DNA from: JAXMAR01 sp046350295
Lineage (GTDB): Bacteria > Planctomycetota > Planctomycetia > Gemmatales > Gemmataceae
DNA length: 40,496 nt
Reading direction: 5' to 3'
Assembly (NCBI GenBank): GCA_046350295.1
Contig: JAXMAR010000058.1
Coordinates: 1-40,496 of the forward strand
Shown one piece after another: positions 16,549 through 24,033 of the stretch; the first letter of the stretch is position 1; every line of letters begins with the position of its first letter. The position numbers were made by a program, and so were the translations under genes. The notes under the pieces were generated by a model. The model saw only the letters and a list, made by a program, of their open reading frames with translations. It had not been told where the DNA came from and searched no databases.

Positions 16549-17316
16549 ATGCGCAGTCCGTTCCCCGGTATGGATCCGTATCTTGAGGACCCCAGCTTTT
16601 GGTCCGAATTTCACTCCAAGTTCATCAACTGCTGGCAAGAGACGCTTGCAGACGTGCTGCCGGAGCCCTACGAGGCGACTCTGGGCGAGCGGGTCTACCT
16701 TGTAGAGGAGGATCCCGACGCCCGCCGCTTGATCTATCCGGATATCGACATTTCGGACACTGAAGCGAACGGGTCGGGCCGAACGCAGCAAAACAGAGCG
16801 GCCACGCTCGAGCCGATTTCCATCCCTCTGGTGTTGTTGGATGGTCCACGCGAGACGTTCATCGAAATCCTGCAACGACCGGAGCGGTCCTTGGTCGCTG
16901 TGCTGGAACTCTTGTCTCCGGCCAACAAGGAGAGCCCGAATCGTCTCGACTATCTGAGCAAGCGCAACGCCCTTCTGCACCAGAACGTGCATCTTGTCGA
17001 GCTCGATCTGCTCCTGGGAGGCAAGCGACCGCCGCTGGGTCGGGCGCTCCCGGCGGGGGATTACTTCTACCTTGTTTCGCGGGCCGAAGGGCGTCCCAAC
17101 TGCGATGTATTCGCCTGGAACCTCGCCGCTCCGCTGCCGGTGCTCCCGGTTCCCTTGCGCGGCCCCGATCCGGACGTGGTGATCGACCTGGGCGCCGTTT
17201 TCAATGTCACCTATGAGCGTGGCCGCTACGCGCGAAGGATTGACTATGGGAAGCGGTGTCCGGCGCCTCTTGGTGATGAGGCGCGGGGCTGGGTCGAGAA
17301 GAAGGCGCACGGCTGA
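16549..17316 (+). CDS. DUF4058 family protein
   Basis: This is a 255-residue protein from ATG 16549 with GAGGAG at 16535-16540. It opens with the family signature FPGMDPYLEDPSFW, followed by FHSKFINCWQETL. The middle block LVAVLELLSPANK and the YLSKRNALLHQNVHLVELDLLL stretch (a nuclease-like ExK-type pattern) are also typical. Known of the family: uncharacterised, common in planctomycetes and cyanobacteria, often in several copies per genome. A second, divergent member is at 37749-38483. No membrane segment is visible. A possible -10 (TATGAT, 16512-16517) lies upstream, without a good -35. Confidence 0.9.
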   Translation: MRSPFPGMDPYLEDPSFWSEFHSKFINCWQETLADVLPEPYEATLGERVYLVEEDPDARRLIYPDIDISDTEANGSGRTQQNRAATLEPISIPLVLLDGPRETFIEILQRPERSLVAVLELLSPANKESPNRLDYLSKRNALLHQNVHLVELDLLLGGKRPPLGRALPAGDYFYLVSRAEGRPNCDVFAWNLAAPLPVLPVPLRGPDPDVVIDLGAVFNVTYERGRYARRIDYGKRCPAPLGDEARGWVEKKAHG

Positions 17317-17319
17317 TAG

Positions 17320-17360
17320 CGCCGCGTCTTTCGCGTGGCGTCCATTCTTTTTTTTTTTTT
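17320..17360 (+). terminator. Possible intrinsic terminator with T13 run
   Basis: cgccgcg (17320-17326) can pair with cgtggcg (17334-17340) with one mismatch. After seven bases comes an uninterrupted run of 13 T (17348-17360). It directly follows the DUF4058 stop. The gap between stem and T-run is longer than ideal. Confidence 0.4.
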
Positions 17361-17415
17361 CGTCCTGCGGACCAAGCTATGTCACGGGTTGCGCGACAGG
17401 CCCCCGTAAGTCGCC

Positions 17416-17443
17416 TTGCGAATGGCGCGACCGCGGCTATAAG
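17416..17443 (+). promoter_or_regulatory. Possible sigma70-type promoter
   Basis: TTGCGA (17416-17421) and TATAAG (17438-17443) are 16 bp apart and lie 26 bp before the GTG start of the barrel-like protein. They match the consensus at 4/6 and 5/6 positions. Unproven. Confidence 0.35.
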
Positions 17444-17469
17444 CGCTTCTCCCTGGCAGGAGATTTGCC

Positions 17470-18402
17470 GTGGCCCGCCCTTCGCCTGCTTTCCTTGTTT
17501 GCCTGCTCCTCGCCGCCGACGCGGCTGCGCAGGACGGCAGGCTGTCGCGCGTCCGCGCGGAAGTGCATGACAGCAAGCCTGCTGCGCCGGCGTCCACCCC
17601 GTCGTCCGACGCCTCAGCGCCGAACAAAAAGGACGAGGATGAATCGCCGCTGAGCTGGTTCTTTAGCGCCCTGACCACGAACGATGAGTCGTGCGAGTTC
17701 ACGCAAAACGCCGCGGGCACGCTCATCTACGGGCCGATCGCCCTGGCCCTCGCCTCGCCGTTTCTCGTCCCCGATTTTCTGATGGGGGACAACTGGGACA
17801 AGGACTATTACTTCCCACCCTATCCCTATCGCAAGCACTATCCGGGCTATTGCACGATCCACCCCAATCGCGGCGAGGAGATCGCCGAGTACTGGGGACC
17901 GACCCGCCTCACCAGCATCAGCACGCAGGTCACGCTGGAGGACGGTAATGACTTCCGTGGCGTCAACCGGCTGGGCGGCGTTTTCGTGCTCGATACGACC
18001 TGCCGTTTGGGCATCGTCGCCCACTGGGACTGGTTCAATGAACGTCTCGCCTGCGGGCGGCACGACAATCTCGCCATCGGCGATGTGAACGCGACGGTGA
18101 CGTTTGCCCGCACGCACTGGGGCGAAATGCGGACCGGCCTCGGCTTCCGCTGGCTCGCCGACGGCGACCGCGGCGACTTCGGCGTCAACTTCCACTACGG
18201 CGGCGATTTCTTCCCGGTCCGCCCCGTCATCATCTCCACATCCTTTGACTGGGGGACCATCGGCGACGCAAGCTTCGTGCGCCTGCACGGGACGGTCGGC
18301 GTGAACTACCGCCATCTGGAGATCTTCACCGGATATGACTACATGCGGATCGGCCGCGTCGAACTGCAAGGGCCGCTGGTGGGCTTGCGATTCTGGTATT
18401 AA
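17470..18402 (+). CDS. Probable outer-membrane beta-barrel protein
   Basis: This is a 310-residue protein from GTG 17470, with AGGAG at 17458-17462. A signal peptide (ARPSPAFLVCLLLAADAAAQ) is followed by a low-complexity Ser/Pro/Ala linker. From about residue 145 alternating strands follow (TSISTQVTLED, GVFVLDTTCRLGIVAHW, DVNATVTFARTH, VRPVIISTSFDW). It ends GPLVGLRFWY, with a terminal aromatic residue as in barrel proteins. Two Cys (SCEFTQ, YCTIHP) precede the barrel-like part. I do not recognise a named family. It is convergent with the small ORF on the minus strand, with a 4-bp overlap (ttaa). Outer-membrane location is inference from strand pattern and C-terminus. Confidence 0.75.
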   Translation: MARPSPAFLVCLLLAADAAAQDGRLSRVRAEVHDSKPAAPASTPSSDASAPNKKDEDESPLSWFFSALTTNDESCEFTQNAAGTLIYGPIALALASPFLVPDFLMGDNWDKDYYFPPYPYRKHYPGYCTIHPNRGEEIAEYWGPTRLTSISTQVTLEDGNDFRGVNRLGGVFVLDTTCRLGIVAHWDWFNERLACGRHDNLAIGDVNATVTFARTHWGEMRTGLGFRWLADGDRGDFGVNFHYGGDFFPVRPVIISTSFDWGTIGDASFVRLHGTVGVNYRHLEIFTGYDYMRIGRVELQGPLVGLRFWY

Positions 18403-18716
18403 AGACCCGACTCGGGCAAGGCCTCGAACGGCTCAACGACGACAACCAAGCGCTTTTCGTCATCGAGGAGATAGCGAACGACCAGCGGGGAAACGACGCC
18501 GATCCAATGCTGTGCCGAGTCGAGCTTCAGGTCGCGCAGTGGCTCGCCGAACTGGGGGTAGAGGTGGAGAAGTCTGTCGATCTCTTTGGCGGCGGCAAGA
18601 AACGAAGGACCCAGTCCGCGACTTTCCGCGAGCTGCAACAGTTCCCGTAGTCCCCCTCTGACAAGCTCCGAATACGAGACTTTGTAGAGTTCGGGCGAAT
18701 CGAGAGGTTCGCTCAT
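18399..18716 (-). CDS. Small RelE/ParE-like protein (possible toxin)
   Basis: This is a 105-residue protein. An N-terminal helical half (LRELLQLAESRGLGPSFL) is followed by strands (HWIGVVSPLVVRYLLDDE, RLVVVVEPFEALP). This helix-hairpin-then-sheet order, with a PL(V)VRY-like strand and a final (E/D)xxVxVVxPFxxLP, resembles RelE/ParE-type proteins, but the usual catalytic residues are not clear. Its ATG overlaps the stop of the gene upstream (ATGA at 18713-18716), so the two are translationally coupled. The two-gene arrangement is what suggests a toxin-antitoxin pair. It could also be an unrelated conserved hypothetical. Confidence 0.6.
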   Translation of the reverse strand: MSEPLDSPELYKVSYSELVRGGLRELLQLAESRGLGPSFLAAAKEIDRLLHLYPQFGEPLRDLKLDSAQHWIGVVSPLVVRYLLDDEKRLVVVVEPFEALPESGL

Positions 18717-19156
18717 TTGGGCCGCGCCGCCTCGTCGAGTTCCTCGACGAACTCGCAGAATTGCAGACCGCCAGTCGCTTCGATTTCGTGCAAACCCGCC
18801 GCTATTTCCTCTGCGCTCGTTTTCTTGCGAGCGGACGCGAGGAACTGCTCCCTTTCCGCTTTCGACCTGAACTGCATTTCGCGTTTGAAGTGCCCGTTTC
18901 CGTTTGCCCCAGGCACGCCGTTGCTGGTTTTCGGCCTATACGCGCCAAGCGGCGCGAGCAGCCCAAAATCGAGCAGGCTCTCCGTCACCGCGAGCAGCTT
19001 TTCAAGGGCTTCTGTGCCGACTTTTTCAGCTCCGCCCTCTGAGATGTCGCCGAGTTCGAGATAAGCGTTCTCGAGCATCTTCGCCTTGCGCGGATCCTCC
19101 ATGGTGGCGTATGCGGCGCGGATGCGGTCCAACAGTGCAGAGATTCTCTGTTTCAT
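18713..19156 (-). CDS. Hypothetical protein paired with RelE/ParE-like ORF (possible antitoxin)
   Basis: This is a 147-residue protein from ATG 19156 (MKQRISALLDRIRAAYATM). A GGTGGAG stretch lies about 9-15 bp upstream and supports this start over the in-frame one at 19258. It is mostly helical with a Gly/Asn linker (VPGANGNGH) in the middle. The C-terminal half is charged (SKAEREQFLASARKKTSAEE) and the end acidic (CEFVEELDEAARPK). No DNA-binding motif is certain. It overlaps the next gene by four bases (ATGA). It is placed 40 bp from the pyrE stop and transcribed in the same direction. Confidence 0.6.
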   Translation of the reverse strand: MKQRISALLDRIRAAYATMEDPRKAKMLENAYLELGDISEGGAEKVGTEALEKLLAVTESLLDFGLLAPLGAYRPKTSNGVPGANGNGHFKREMQFRSKAEREQFLASARKKTSAEEIAAGLHEIEATGGLQFCEFVEELDEAARPK

Positions 19157-19196
19157 TGCGACTGGCTCCACCCAAAAGGCTCTCCATATTCTACCA

Positions 19197-19752
19197 TCAA
19201 TCGGTTCCCGGCGGCGCCACGCCGAAGTCGCGGATGGTGAAGATCGGCCGGTATTCATACTTCGCCAGCGCCTCGCGCGCCCCCTCCAAGCGGTCGACGA
19301 TGCAGAGGACTGCCGCCACTTCCGCTCCCGCCTTCTCGATCTCGCCGATCGCCTGCAGGACGCTGCCCCCCGTCGTCAGCACGTCGTCCAGCACGGCGAC
19401 GCGCATGCCGGCCTTCAACACGCCTTCGATGCGCTCCTGGCTTCCGTGTTTCTTCGCCTCTTTACGGACGAAGAAGCCCTCGAGCGTGCGGCCCGCCTGG
19501 TGGTAGCGCTGGGCGAGGACGGCGGCCATCGGGATGGCGCCGACTTCGAGGCCCCCTGCCGCGTCGACCTTCAGGTCTTGCGATTGCTCGTAGAGGACTT
19601 CGCCCAGGAGCCAGACGGCTTCGGAGTGGAAGATCGCCTTCTTGCTGTTGATGTAGTACGTGCTCTTCTTGCCCGAGGCGAGCGTGAAGTCGCCGAACGA
19701 GAAGGCGGCGGGCCTTGAAAACGTCGAAGGCGTTGGCGGCTCAGGTGATCAT
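19197..19752 (-). CDS. pyrE: Orotate phosphoribosyltransferase, disrupted near the start
   Basis: Converts orotate and PRPP to OMP in pyrimidine synthesis. The clean frame reads FSFGDFTLASGKKSTYYINS, then PMAAVLAQRYHQAG and the PRPP-binding loop VAVLDDVLTTGGS, ending GVAPPGTD. Upstream the expected N-terminal helix (NAFDVFKAR) is present but in another frame; one extra base in ggcggcggg (19704-19712) causes this. Before it, ATG ATC ACC is followed by TGA (19741-19743). So no ATG/GTG/TTG can start an intact protein; the first usable internal start (19529) would lose about 60 residues. Since pyrE is normally single-copy and needed, a sequence error is likely, but decay is possible. Confidence 0.85.
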
Positions 19753-19781
19753 CTTTGTTTTCAAGGAAGTCGCGTTGGGTG

Positions 19782-19843
19782 GCATGCTTTTGCGGGTCCT
19801 GACAACGCTTCTCGAAGAGCCGGCTCACACCGCAAAAGCATGC
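19782..19843. repeat. Palindromic unit 1 (gcatgcttttgcgg ... ccgcaaaagcatgc)
   Basis: A 14-bp arm at 19782-19795 has its exact reverse complement at 19830-19843, with a 34-bp centre. The arm core gcatgc is itself palindromic. It lies in the 403-bp gap between pyrE and the ExbB-like gene, where I see no ORF. It pairs with unit 2. Confidence 0.7.
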
Positions 19844-19892
19844 TTGACGGCGCCCAGTCACGAGGAAGCCGGCCGATTGAGGACTCCTTGGA

Positions 19893-19953
19893 GCATGCTT
19901 TTGCGGTGGGAGCCGAAGGGCTATCCTACCCCTGGCGACCCGCACAAGCATGC
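19893..19953. repeat. Palindromic unit 2 (same arms as unit 1)
   Basis: The left arm gcatgcttttgcgg (19893-19906) is identical to unit 1. The right arm cgcacaagcatgc (19941-19953) has one change. The arm-to-arm distance is 48 bp in both units and the units repeat at 111 bp. The inner sequences differ, so the arms, not the centres, are conserved. These could be operator sites upstream of the 20156 operon or REP-like repeats. Confidence 0.65.
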
Positions 19954-20155
19954 CGCAGGGCGGCGGATTGTTGAAGCAGACGTTACGGTTTGTCAAACGT
20001 TATGCCGGACGAACCGGCGGCGTGTTGACGAGAGATTCTCCATCTTTCCGCTTGCCGCGGCATATCGTCGCGCTCGACCTGCACGGCAAAATCGCTATCC
20101 TCCGCCGCCTTAGCGGAGTCGATGCTACTATAGGCCCTTTTTCCGCGAGGATAGC

Positions 20156-21476
20156 ATGGTCAAGCGTCTCCTCCGCCGCCCGGTCGCGCGCGGCTCCTTT
20201 GCCACCCTGGCCGCCTTCGTGGTCGGTGTCCCCCTGGGTCTCGGGGCGCTCTGGCTGGTCCACCATGGGCCCTTCGACCCGAGCATCGTCCGCTACGTCG
20301 AGCACCCGGTCGAGTGCGTGGAGGTCATCCTCTTCTGCTGCGCCCTGACGGCGCTGCTGCTCAAGCTCTTCTCCTATCTGCGCGAACGCGTCGTATTCCG
20401 CCTCGCGCTCTTGCCCAAGGCGGGCGAGCGGCCACAGCCCGCAAGCGACGCCGCGAGTCTTCTGAACTACCTGTCGATGCAGCGCGGCTGGCGCGGCTCC
20501 TGGCTGGGGCGCCGCATCCAGGCCGTGCTCGACTTCGTTCACAGCCGCCGCTCGGTCAACGAATTGGACGACCAGCTCCGCGCCCTGAGCGACAACGACC
20601 TCATGGCCCAGGAAGGCGGCTACACGCTGCTCCGCTTCATCAACTGGGCGATCCCCATCCTCGGCTTCCTCGGTACCGTCGTCGGCATCACGCAGGCCAT
20701 CGCCAACGTCTCTCCTGATTCGCTCAACAGCAACACGGGCCTGAGCGACGTCACCAGCGGCCTGGCCACCGCCTTCGACGCCACGGCCCTTGCCCTCGCC
20801 CTCACCATGATCCTGATGTTCGGCACGCTGACGCTGGAACGCATGGAGCAGGGGCTTCTGGAGAACGTGGACGCTTATGTCGAACACCATCTCGCCCATC
20901 GCTTCGAGCGGACCGGGACGGCGGCGACCGCCCCGCTCAGCGACGGCGTCCGCACGCAACTCGACGGTGTCGTCGCCGGCGTCGAGCAACTGGTGCAGAA
21001 GCAGGCGCAGCTCTGGGGCAAGAGCCTGGAGCTCGCCGAGCGGCGCTGGGCCGAGGCGGGCAAGACGCAGGCCGGGCAGATCACGGCGGCGCTCGGCGAG
21101 GCGCTCGAGTTCGCGCTGCGGCGCCACGGCGAGCGGCTGGCGGACATGGAGCAAAAGCTCCAGACGCGCAGCCAGGCGCTGCTCGACGGGCTCACCAATG
21201 CGGCCAAGGCGATCGAGGAGACGAGCAAGCAGCATCGGGACGGACTGACGCAGATCGCCCAGCAGCTCGGCGCCCAGACGAGCAGCGCCCCTGGTGCGGT
21301 TGCAGGAGGAGGAGACGCGCGCGCATCTGGTCCGTGTCCAGGGAGTCGCTCCAGCAGAACCTCCACACGCTGGCGACGGCCGGCGCGTTCGATCAGGCGG
21401 TGCAGAGCCTGACGGCGGCGATCCATCTGCTGACGAGCCAGGCGCAGCCGGGCGCGGCGCCGCGCAAGCGGCGTAG
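20156..21476 (+). CDS. MotA/TolQ/ExbB-type proton channel subunit with long helical tail (two or more frameshifts)
   Basis: It starts at ATG 20156 with GAGGAT just upstream. Membrane segments lie at about residues 13-36, 52-72, 161-183 (FINWAIPILGFLGTVVGIT) and 200-225 (GLATAFDATALALALTMILM). The last two match the MotA/TolQ/ExbB core that forms the ion path. A cytoplasmic helical tail of about 200 residues follows. Extra bases in cccc (21288-21291) and ggg (21341-21343) shift the frame. Correcting both restores LVRLQEEETRAHLVRV and ESLQQNLHTLATAGAFDQ, then AVQSLTAAIHLLTSQAQ; the likely end is the TAG at 21474-21476. Uncorrected, the frame stops at 21412. Known of the family: five such subunits surround two ExbD/TolR/MotB-type subunits. 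The next two genes supply candidates for these. Confidence 0.85.
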
Positions 21477-21485
21477 GACCATCCG

Positions 21486-21585
21486 CCACAGAGATGCGAG
21501 GACACAGAGGGAGTGTCTTTACGTCATCGCTAAGTGGAAGAATCGCCACCGGTCTCCCTCTCTGTGCTCTCTGTGACCTCCGTGG
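21486..21585. repeat. Imperfect inverted repeat of CACAGAG units between the ExbB-like and first ExbD-like gene
   Basis: The left arm, 21486-21513, runs ccacagagatgcgagg then acacagagggag. The right arm, 21554-21585, runs ctccctctctgtgc then tctctgtgacctccgtgg. They are largely complementary with small bulges and could form a long hairpin in the mRNA. It fills the gap between the two genes. Confidence 0.6.
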
Positions 21586-21588
21586 CTG

Positions 21589-23887
21589 ATGATGGAACAA
21601 AAGAGCATGCGTCGAGCGCGGGCAAAACTGACGGTCAACACCTTTCCGTTCCTGGCGGTCCTTCTGGGCGCCATGGGCTCCTTTCATCTTTTCCTCCTCG
21701 TCATGGACCGGCAGGCAAAGATCGTGGCCCATGCCAAGGCGAACAGCACGCTCGAAAGCGCGGCGCCGAGCGCTTGGCGGCGGAGGATGCCGATGTGCTC
21801 GCCGAGGCGAAAAAGACGGGACGAGCGTGACAGGGAGATCGCCGAGCAAAAGCGGCTGCGCGACGAGCAGAAACGCCTGCGCGACGACCTGGACCGGCGC
21901 CTTGTCGCGGAAGACAAGATGCTGCGCGGCGAGCTAGCCAGGGTGGAAAAGGACGCGACCAAGACGGCGGCGGCGCTCAAGGACGAAGAAGGCGGCGCCG
22001 GCGCCCTGCTCGAGGAAGAGGAGCGGCTCCGGCGCTGGCTCGCGCTCGCGAGCAAGGACCTGGAAGCCAGGCGAAAAAGCGGGGAGGCGGCGAAGACGCG
22101 GAGCGAGGCCTCGCGCAAAGCGCTGCTGGCGCTCACCGCCGATCTGGTGCGCATGGAGAACGTTCTCGCCGACCTCAAGGAGCGACGCCGCACGAGCGCG
22201 GATACCTTTTCGGTCGTCCCTTATCGCGGCAAGTACGGCGAGAACCGCAAGCCAATCTACGTCGAATGCGCCCGGGAAGGCGTGGTCTTCCAGCCGGAAG
22301 GCAAACGCTTCGGCGCCGATCTGGAAGCGATTCGCGACGAGATTCGCCGTCGCGGCGCCGCGCTCGCGCTGATCAAGGAACGCTCGCGGCGCGACCCGCC
22401 GGCGCCGGAGCTGCCGCACGAAAGCACGGGCCCTTACGTTCTCTGCCTGATCCGGCCCGACGGCCTCGACGCCTATCAAAGGCTCTGCGCCGCCATCGCC
22501 GGTCGCGACATCGACTTCGGCTATGAGCTGGTCGACGCGGACTGGAAGCTGTCCTTTCCGACCGAGATGGTCGCCGACGACGCGCCGCCCCTGACGCGGC
22601 CGACGCGCATCGCCAAGGGTATTCCGGTTTCGCGACCCGGGCCGGGTGGAGGCGCCGGCGGCAGCGTGTCGGGTGACGCCGGCCGTGGCGCGACAGGTGG
22701 CGGGGCGCCCGGTGATGGCGGACCTTTCGGCGCCACGCTGGGCGGTCCAGGCTTCGCGCCGGGCGCTCCGCTGGGCGCTATCCCTGCCGGGGAAGGGGCG
22801 ACGGGTCGCAGCATCGGTGGCGTCAGTGGCTCCGTCGGCGGGTTGCCGGGGACGGCGTCGGGCGGCGTCGGAGTGGGCCCGGGCGGCGGAACCGGTGGTC
22901 CGTTCGGCGGATCGATGGGCGGTAGCGGGCATCCCCGGCGGCAGGATCGGCGGACTGCCGGACGCCATCGCCGATGGCTCAGCCCGCGGGCGATTCGCGG
23001 AACCCCCGGCTATCCCGGCAGCGCCGCGGGCGCGCTGACGGGTGGCACAGGAGATGGCTTCGCGGGGGCCGGCGGCGGCATGAAGCCAGGTCCCATCGCC
23101 CTCGCCCTTGGCGACATCGCTTTCAGCCCATTCCCGAGCAGCGGTGGCGAGGGCGCTCCTCCCTCGACGTTTCTGGCGTCCCTCGCGGTGAAGTGGGGGG
23201 AGTCCTCGCCCGGCGGGCCGGGGTCCGCGATGATGGGCGGCGGCGGCACAACCGGTGGAACGTCCAGCGGCGCCCCGAGAGGAAGCGGCGAAACGCCGGC
23301 CCTTGCCGTGGGCCGACTGGAGCCGTTTCCCCATACGAACCCACCGAAAGCCGGCGATCCCAGCATGAGGGGCGCGGGCAGCGGCGGGGCGCCTGGCGCG
23401 GATTCAGGCGGCCCTGGCGCAGCGGCGGACGGCGGCGCGGTGGCCTGGCGCGGCAAATCGAGCAAGGGGCGCGAGGGAGGAGAACCGAGCGGCGAACCGG
23501 GTGAAGGCGGGCCGCGCTTCGCTGGCATGGGCGAGCCGGGCTCTGGCAAGGGCAAGCCGCGGCCCCCATCCGTCGGCCTCATGCTCGGCAATCGAGACTT
23601 CATCATCGCCATCGCCTGCACCGAAACCGAAGCGATCCTCACCGGCGCCGCCGCGCGTTTCCCGCTCAATGGCCCGGCCGACCAGCAGGCGCGCAACGCC
23701 GCCGAGTTGGCGCAATCCGTCCAGCGCGCTCATCGCGCGCCGCCAGGCCAGCCTGCGCCCCGGCGAAACTCCGTACCGGCCCATGATCCGCTTCCAGGTC
23801 TACCCCGGCGGCCTGCGCTCGTACTACCGCGTCTACCCACCGCTCGAGTCGTTGGGCGTGCCGATGACGCGGGAGAATGTGGAGTGA
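21589..23887 (+). CDS. ExbD-like single-TM coiled-coil protein without the TM aspartate; Gly-rich centre (several frameshifts)
   Basis: The one N-terminal membrane segment is TVNTFPFLAVLLGAMGSFHL. Where ExbD has Phe-(I/L)-Asp-Val this protein has FLAV (Ala23). A long coiled coil follows (about 70-210), then a domain containing YVECAREGVVFQPEG and VLCLIRPDGLDAYQRL. A Gly-rich segment runs over about 345-450 and further low-complexity sequence follows. The C-terminal domain includes MIRFQVYPGGLRSYYRVYP. Compensating indels at about 21763-21822 and 22931-22990 swap short stretches. An extra base at about 23726-23729 moves the true end (TRENVE, stop 23885-23887) into another frame; uncorrected reading ends at 23907. 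Probably the inactive partner of the third gene in a heteromeric stator-like complex; this is inference. Confidence 0.72.
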
Positions 23888-23888
23888 T

Positions 23889-24019
23889 GGTGAGTGGTGA
23901 CTGGTGACTGGTGAGTGGTGAGTGGTGAGTGGTGAGTGGTGAGTGGTGAGTGGTGAGTTGTAGCAAGAGGGGCGAGTCGTAGCGTTACCGCTATTTACCA
24001 CTCACCACACACCACTCAC
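23889..24019. repeat. Ten tandem copies of ggtgagt/ggtgact with a downstream complementary block
   Basis: Ten 7-bp units run exactly from 23889 to 23958 (eight ggtgagt, two ggtgact), starting one base after the corrected stop of the upstream gene. At 23997-24019 accactcaccacacaccactcac is complementary to the array. The pair could form alternative hairpins ahead of the next gene and could vary in copy number. Confidence 0.85.
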
Positions 24020-24033
24020 AACCTGCAAAGAAC

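Noticed and set aside
23889..24019. CRISPR array
   Set aside because: Seven-base head-to-tail units without spacers; a simple tandem repeat.
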